DNA from: CAVRZY01 sp963725415
Lineage (GTDB): Bacteria; Acidobacteriota; Terriglobia; Bryobacterales; Bryobacteraceae
Direction: 5' to 3'
Assembly (NCBI GenBank): GCA_963725415.1
Contig: CAVRZY010000313.1
Span: 1-9,001, forward strand
Length of the DNA: 9,001 nt
The translations under genes and the position numbers were made by a program. Positions 6,307-9,001 of this stretch are shown here, piece after piece. The notes beneath the pieces are model-generated. The model was not told the DNA's origin and searched no databases. It worked only from the letters and a program-made list of their open reading frames with translations. How positions within the stretch are numbered: position 1 is the first letter of the stretch; every line of letters starts with the position of its first letter.

Positions 6307-7494
6307 TCAGGCGCGGGTCAGGAAGATGGGCAGACCCGGCCTTGTTGGCGTAGTTGGGCCGGTAGCGCTCGGTGTTGTACATGGTCTCGACATCCACCAT
6401 GCGCGGGCCGAGCTTGGGATCGGGGATCGGGCACCGTGCGTAGCAGCCGTTGACGATGGCCATCATGACGCCGGTGCTTGTCCTCGAGCAGGCAATCCAT
6501 GGCCATGTTGCCGAAGGTGCTGGCGACCATCTTGTCGACGAAATCGGGCTCGCCGCTGCGCAGCTCGTAGGTGAGGTCGCTGACGACGGTTTCCTCCTTG
6601 GTGCGCTTCTTGATCTCGTCGCTCAGGTCCTCGCCGACGTCATCTTCTTGCGGTGGCCGAAAGCGTCGGGCTCGCCGTACTCGCGCACCTGATAGCCTTC
6701 CCACTCGGCGCCCTCGGAAAGGACGCACGATGGAGTAGTTGCTGGGGTTGTTGCGCTTGTCGTTGAGCAGGAGGTCGATGAGCTTCTCCAGGTCGAACTT
6801 GTGCTCGGGGATGCCGCAGCGGATGGAGGTGACGTAGGCGGTATAGAGCGCGGTGTAGCCGGCGTCGCGGCCGAAGACGCGGAAGATGCCGACGCGCTCG
6901 TGCGAGCCGACCGTGGTGCGCTGGCGCTGGATGGCGTCGGTGGCGCGGGTGATGGCGGTGGAGAAGCCGATGCAGTACTCGGTGTTGCGCACGTCGTTGT
7001 CCATGGTCTTGGGGATGGCGATCACCTTGACGCCGAGCTTGTCGAGCTTGGCGGCGTAGCTGAGCGTGTCGTCGCCGCCGATGGCGATGAGGTAGTCGAT
7101 CCCAGAGCCTCGAGGTTCTTGAGGACCTGCGGGGTGAGGTCGTAGACCGTGGTGGTGACGCCCTTCTTGGTGACTTCCGTCTTGGGGAAGTCCGCGTCCT
7201 TGAGGTGGTCCGGGAGGGCTCTTCATCTTGGAAGGATTGGTGCGGGTGGTGTGCAGGAAGGTGCCGCCGGTGCGGTCGATGGTGCGCGTGTTGTCGCGGT
7301 TCAGCGGCAGAATGTAGCGCGTCTTGCTGGCGGGGTCCTCGAGGTTGACGTGGGTGAGGCCTTCCCAGCCGCGGCGGATGCCGGTCACCGCAGCAATTGA
7401 TCTCGCTGCCGCGGTAGACGACGCCCTTGATGACCGAGTTGAGTCCCGGGACATCGCCGCCGCCGGTCAAGATTCCGATGTGTCTGGATAGCAT
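6307..7494 (-). CDS. pfp: Pyrophosphate-dependent 6-phosphofructokinase, broken by about seven frameshifts
   Basis: The enzyme phosphorylates fructose 6-phosphate to the 1,6-bisphosphate in glycolysis. The minus strand gives 'MLSRHIGILTGGGDVPGLN' from ATG 7492-7494, 'VTGIRRGWEGLTHVN', 'LPDHLKDADFPKTEVTKKG', 'IDYLIAIGGDDTLSYAAK', 'IPKTMDNDVRNTEYCIGF', 'VGIFRVFGRDAGYTALY', 'VLSEGAEWEGYQVREYGEP', 'MMAIVNGCYARCPIPDPK' and 'KAGLPIFLTRA' to TGA at 6307-6309. The Asp after GGD (GGDDT, 7065-7079) and the Lys in PKTMDND (6993-7013) are the residues known to mark PPi-using rather than ATP-using enzymes; catalytic Asp is in MDND. Breaks lie near 7390-7395, 7214-7222, 7101-7103, 6724-6726, 6643-6645, 6471-6474 and 6334-6337. 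Correcting them gives 1185 nt, 394 aa, a normal length. A TTG just before the ATG could also start it, but ATG is preferred. No Shine-Dalgarno is seen. Confidence 0.85.
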
Positions 7495-7501
7495 CAAGCT
7501 G

Positions 7502-7507
7502 ATTATA
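7502..7507 (-). promoter_or_regulatory. Candidate -10 element (TATAAT) of the phosphofructokinase gene, possible leaderless start
   Basis: A consensus TATAAT on the minus strand ends 7 nt before the ATG at 7494. Transcription would then begin at or next to the start codon, which fits the lack of a Shine-Dalgarno. No TTGACA-like -35 is found at 16-18 nt, so this is only a candidate. Confidence 0.35.
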
Positions 7508-7526
7508 GCGAACGCGGGAAGAGGAG

Positions 7527-7635
7527 ATTTCGCGCAAAGACGCCAAGGAAAAGCTCAAGGCCGCAAAGGAAAAAGCCAATGCGAAGAAAAAGGCTATGCA
7601 AAGAGAAAAGACTATGCATAGAAAAAAGACAAAGA
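7527..7635. repeat. Purine-rich intergenic repeat tract
   Basis: The spacer between the phosphofructokinase and the esterase is A/G-rich on the plus strand, unlike the rest of the window. It begins with a CGCAAAGACGCCAAGG motif, which I recall as a common intergenic repeat in environmental bacterial genomes, and goes on with imperfect units of about 18 bp ending in (G/A)CTATGCA (7583-7600, 7601-7618) and a third ending in GACTATG (7619-7639). A 10-bp palindrome CTATGCATAG lies at 7612-7621. A plus-strand open frame through it (to 7621) is low-complexity K/R/Q and not a credible gene. On the minus strand the tract is pyrimidine-rich with several T-runs downstream of the esterase stop, so it may aid termination. 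Confidence 0.5.
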
Positions 7636-9001
7636 CTATGGGGGGTCGGTGCGGAAGGGGGAGGCGGGGAGGCCTTCCTTGTTGATCAGGTTGCAGAGTG
7701 GGTCGTCGGCCCAGGCATAGCGGACGGCGACGGGGTCTTTGATTTCGGGGTTGGAGACGAGGACGGAGTTGCCGTCGAGGGTGGCGGTGGCGGGGAGGAA
7801 GTTGCCGTCTTTGGCGGCGATGGTGAAGCCGGTCAGGGCGCCGCCCCCACGCGCTTCCAGACCGCTGCCAACATGATCGAACCAGAGGCGGAGGCGGCTA
7901 CCCTCCTTGGTGAGCTGCCGGAAGATGGGGCCGGAGTGGACGAGGTTCTCGCCATAGGCGATGGCGCGAGCGGCCAGAGCGAGGCGGCGGCCGACGTCCT
8001 GCTTGTTCTTGGGGTGGATGTCTTTGGATTCCCCGATATCGATGGTGACGGCCATGGCGGTGTCGCGCAGGGCCAGGGTCGAAAGCTGCGATTCGCGGAG
8101 TTCGGGCCAGAGACCGTTGGACTGGAAGTTGGCGAGCTGGACGAAGAGGAAGGGGAAGCTGCCCTGGCTCCAGGCGCGGCGCCAGTCCTCGATCATGGCG
8201 CGGAAGAGACGGCGGTAGGGGAGGGCGTGGAGCTTGTTGGCGTTGGATTCGCCCTGATACCAGATGACGCCTCGGATGGCGAAGGGGGTGAGGGGAGCGA
8301 TCATGGCGTTGTAGAGGCCGGCTGGGGTGTTCTGGTGGCCCGGGCCGACGGGTGGGCGGGGCTGCGCGGGCGGGGTCTTGCCTTCTGCTTTGGCTGCGGC
8401 GGCGGCCTGCTTCCATTCCTGGAACTGCTTTTCGAATCGCTGCTGACCGGCGGGGTAGTCGGCGAGGACCTGTTGCCACTCATCGAGGACGTACTTGAGG
8501 GCGGGGTCGGCTTCCAGGGCCGGGCGGCTGGTCCAGGACTGAGCCGGGGTGCCGCCCCAGGCGGACTGGATCATGCCTACGGGGACACGCCGACGCTGGT
8601 GGATTTCGCGAGCGAAGAAATAGCCGACGGCGGAGAAATTGGGAACGGTGCCGGGGCCGCAGAGCTGCCAGGCGCCCTCGACATCCTCGGCGGGCTGATC
8701 GGCCACCTTGAGCTTGACCTGGAAGAGGCGGATCCTGGGCAAGTCCGCCTGAGCGATCTCCTGTTCGGAGTTGTTGGAGCGGGATACGGGCCAGACCATG
8801 TTGGACTGGCCGGAGCCGACCCAGACTTCGCCGACCAGGACGTCGTTGATGAGGAGGGTGTTGCGGCCGGAGACGGTCATCTGAAAGGGGCCGCCGGGCT
8901 GGAGCGGCATCAGGTAGAGCGCCCACTCCCCTTCGGCATCGGCGGTGGTGGAGAGTTTCTGGGACTGGAAGGCGATGGCGACGGTCTCGCCGGGTTCGGC
9001 G
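7636..9001 (-). CDS. Sialate O-acetylesterase (SASA, SGNH-hydrolase type), 5' end outside window
   Basis: The frame is open from the right edge to a TAG at 7636-7638, about 454 residues; the ATG at 8910 is internal, because the preceding codons ('AEPGETVAIAFQSQ...TTADAEGEWALYL') belong to the family. The enzyme removes O-acetyl groups from sialic acids or similar acetylated sugars (EC 3.1.1.53) and is usually exported; the signal peptide would lie beyond the window. Visible motifs: 'VLVGEVWVGSGQSNMVWP' with the nucleophilic Ser (codon at 8803-8805), 'RRVPVGMIQSAWGGTPAQSW', 'GVIWYQGESNA' and 'DIHPKNKQDVGRRLALAA' carrying the Asp-x-His of the catalytic triad. The C-terminus 'VRYAWADDPLCNLINKEGLP' is typical. 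An Ala/Pro-rich insert is present around 'AAAAKAEGKTPPAQP'. Such genes are abundant in polysaccharide-degrading Acidobacteriota and Planctomycetota. No frameshift is seen in this gene, unlike its downstream neighbours. Confidence 0.92.
   Translation of the reverse strand, partial: AEPGETVAIAFQSQKLSTTADAEGEWALYLMPLQPGGPFQMTVSGRNTLLINDVLVGEVWVGSGQSNMVWPVSRSNNSEQEIAQADLPRIRLFQVKLKVADQPAEDVEGAWQLCGPGTVPNFSAVGYFFAREIHQRRRVPVGMIQSAWGGTPAQSWTSRPALEADPALKYVLDEWQQVLADYPAGQQRFEKQFQEWKQAAAAAKAEGKTPPAQPRPPVGPGHQNTPAGLYNAMIAPLTPFAIRGVIWYQGESNANKLHALPYRRLFRAMIEDWRRAWSQGSFPFLFVQLANFQSNGLWPELRESQLSTLALRDTAMAVTIDIGESKDIHPKNKQDVGRRLALAARAIAYGENLVHSGPIFRQLTKEGSRLRLWFDHVGSGLEARGGGALTGFTIAAKDGNFLPATATLDGNSVLVSNPEIKDPVAVRYAWADDPLCNLINKEGLPASPFRTDPP

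Noticed and set aside
5748..7395. Programmed frameshifting as the cause of the broken genes
   Set aside because: There are too many shifts, in both directions, with no repeated slippery site or downstream structure that I can see.
6318..7454. 378-aa minus-strand frame as one intact gene
   Set aside because: It contains good phosphofructokinase segments joined by nonsense stretches; the true gene switches frame about seven times, so this frame's start and end are not those of the protein.
7427..7621. 64-aa plus-strand open frame ending in a K/R/Q-rich tail
   Set aside because: Half is antisense to the phosphofructokinase start and half is translation of the purine-rich repeat tract.

Overview
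The window looks like a piece of a GC-rich bacterial chromosome. The gene set (pyrophosphate-type phosphofructokinase, sialate O-acetylesterase of the secreted-hydrolase kind, an archaeal-type ornithine cyclodeaminase relative, unimodular QueF, coiled-coil methyltransferase) and the G/C-rich third codon positions fit Acidobacteriota, perhaps a Bryobacterales/Solibacter-like member. This is an inference from gene content; there is no rRNA or other marker here. I see no tRNA, CRISPR array, transposase or phage gene.

Layout. At the left edge the 3' end of a plus-strand gene (3-317, probably a sugar isomerase of the fucose/arabinose isomerase kind) runs into a strong hairpin terminator (321-345). 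Everything else is on the minus strand, so it reads right to left. From the right: a sialate O-acetylesterase that enters from outside the window (7636-9001); a purine-rich repetitive spacer; a pyrophosphate-dependent phosphofructokinase (6307-7494) followed 2 nt later by a small SAM methyltransferase (5658-6304); a short spacer with a perfect 12-bp palindrome; a tightly overlapping three-gene operon made of a TIGR00300/LOR-SDH family protein (4360-5595), queF (3965-4363) and a coiled-coil SAM methyltransferase (2575-3975); a 201-bp spacer with a coding-like remnant; and a two-gene unit of a Pycsar-effector-like membrane protein (1801-2373) and a group II PLP amino-acid decarboxylase (359-1789).

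Two points stand out. First, the 190-aa membrane protein has the layout of the PycTM (Pycsar effector, formerly DUF5706) family, which in known systems senses cyclic pyrimidine nucleotides and attacks the membrane during phage infection. No cyclase is visible beside it, and its downstream partner is a metabolic decarboxylase. Second, the phosphofructokinase and its neighbouring methyltransferase carry about ten single-base frameshifts within 1.65 kb while the protein sequence between them is perfectly conserved and all flanking genes are intact. That pattern points to a patch of poor consensus sequence rather than decay. The reconstructed phosphofructokinase shows both residues diagnostic for pyrophosphate use (GGDD and PKTMDND).
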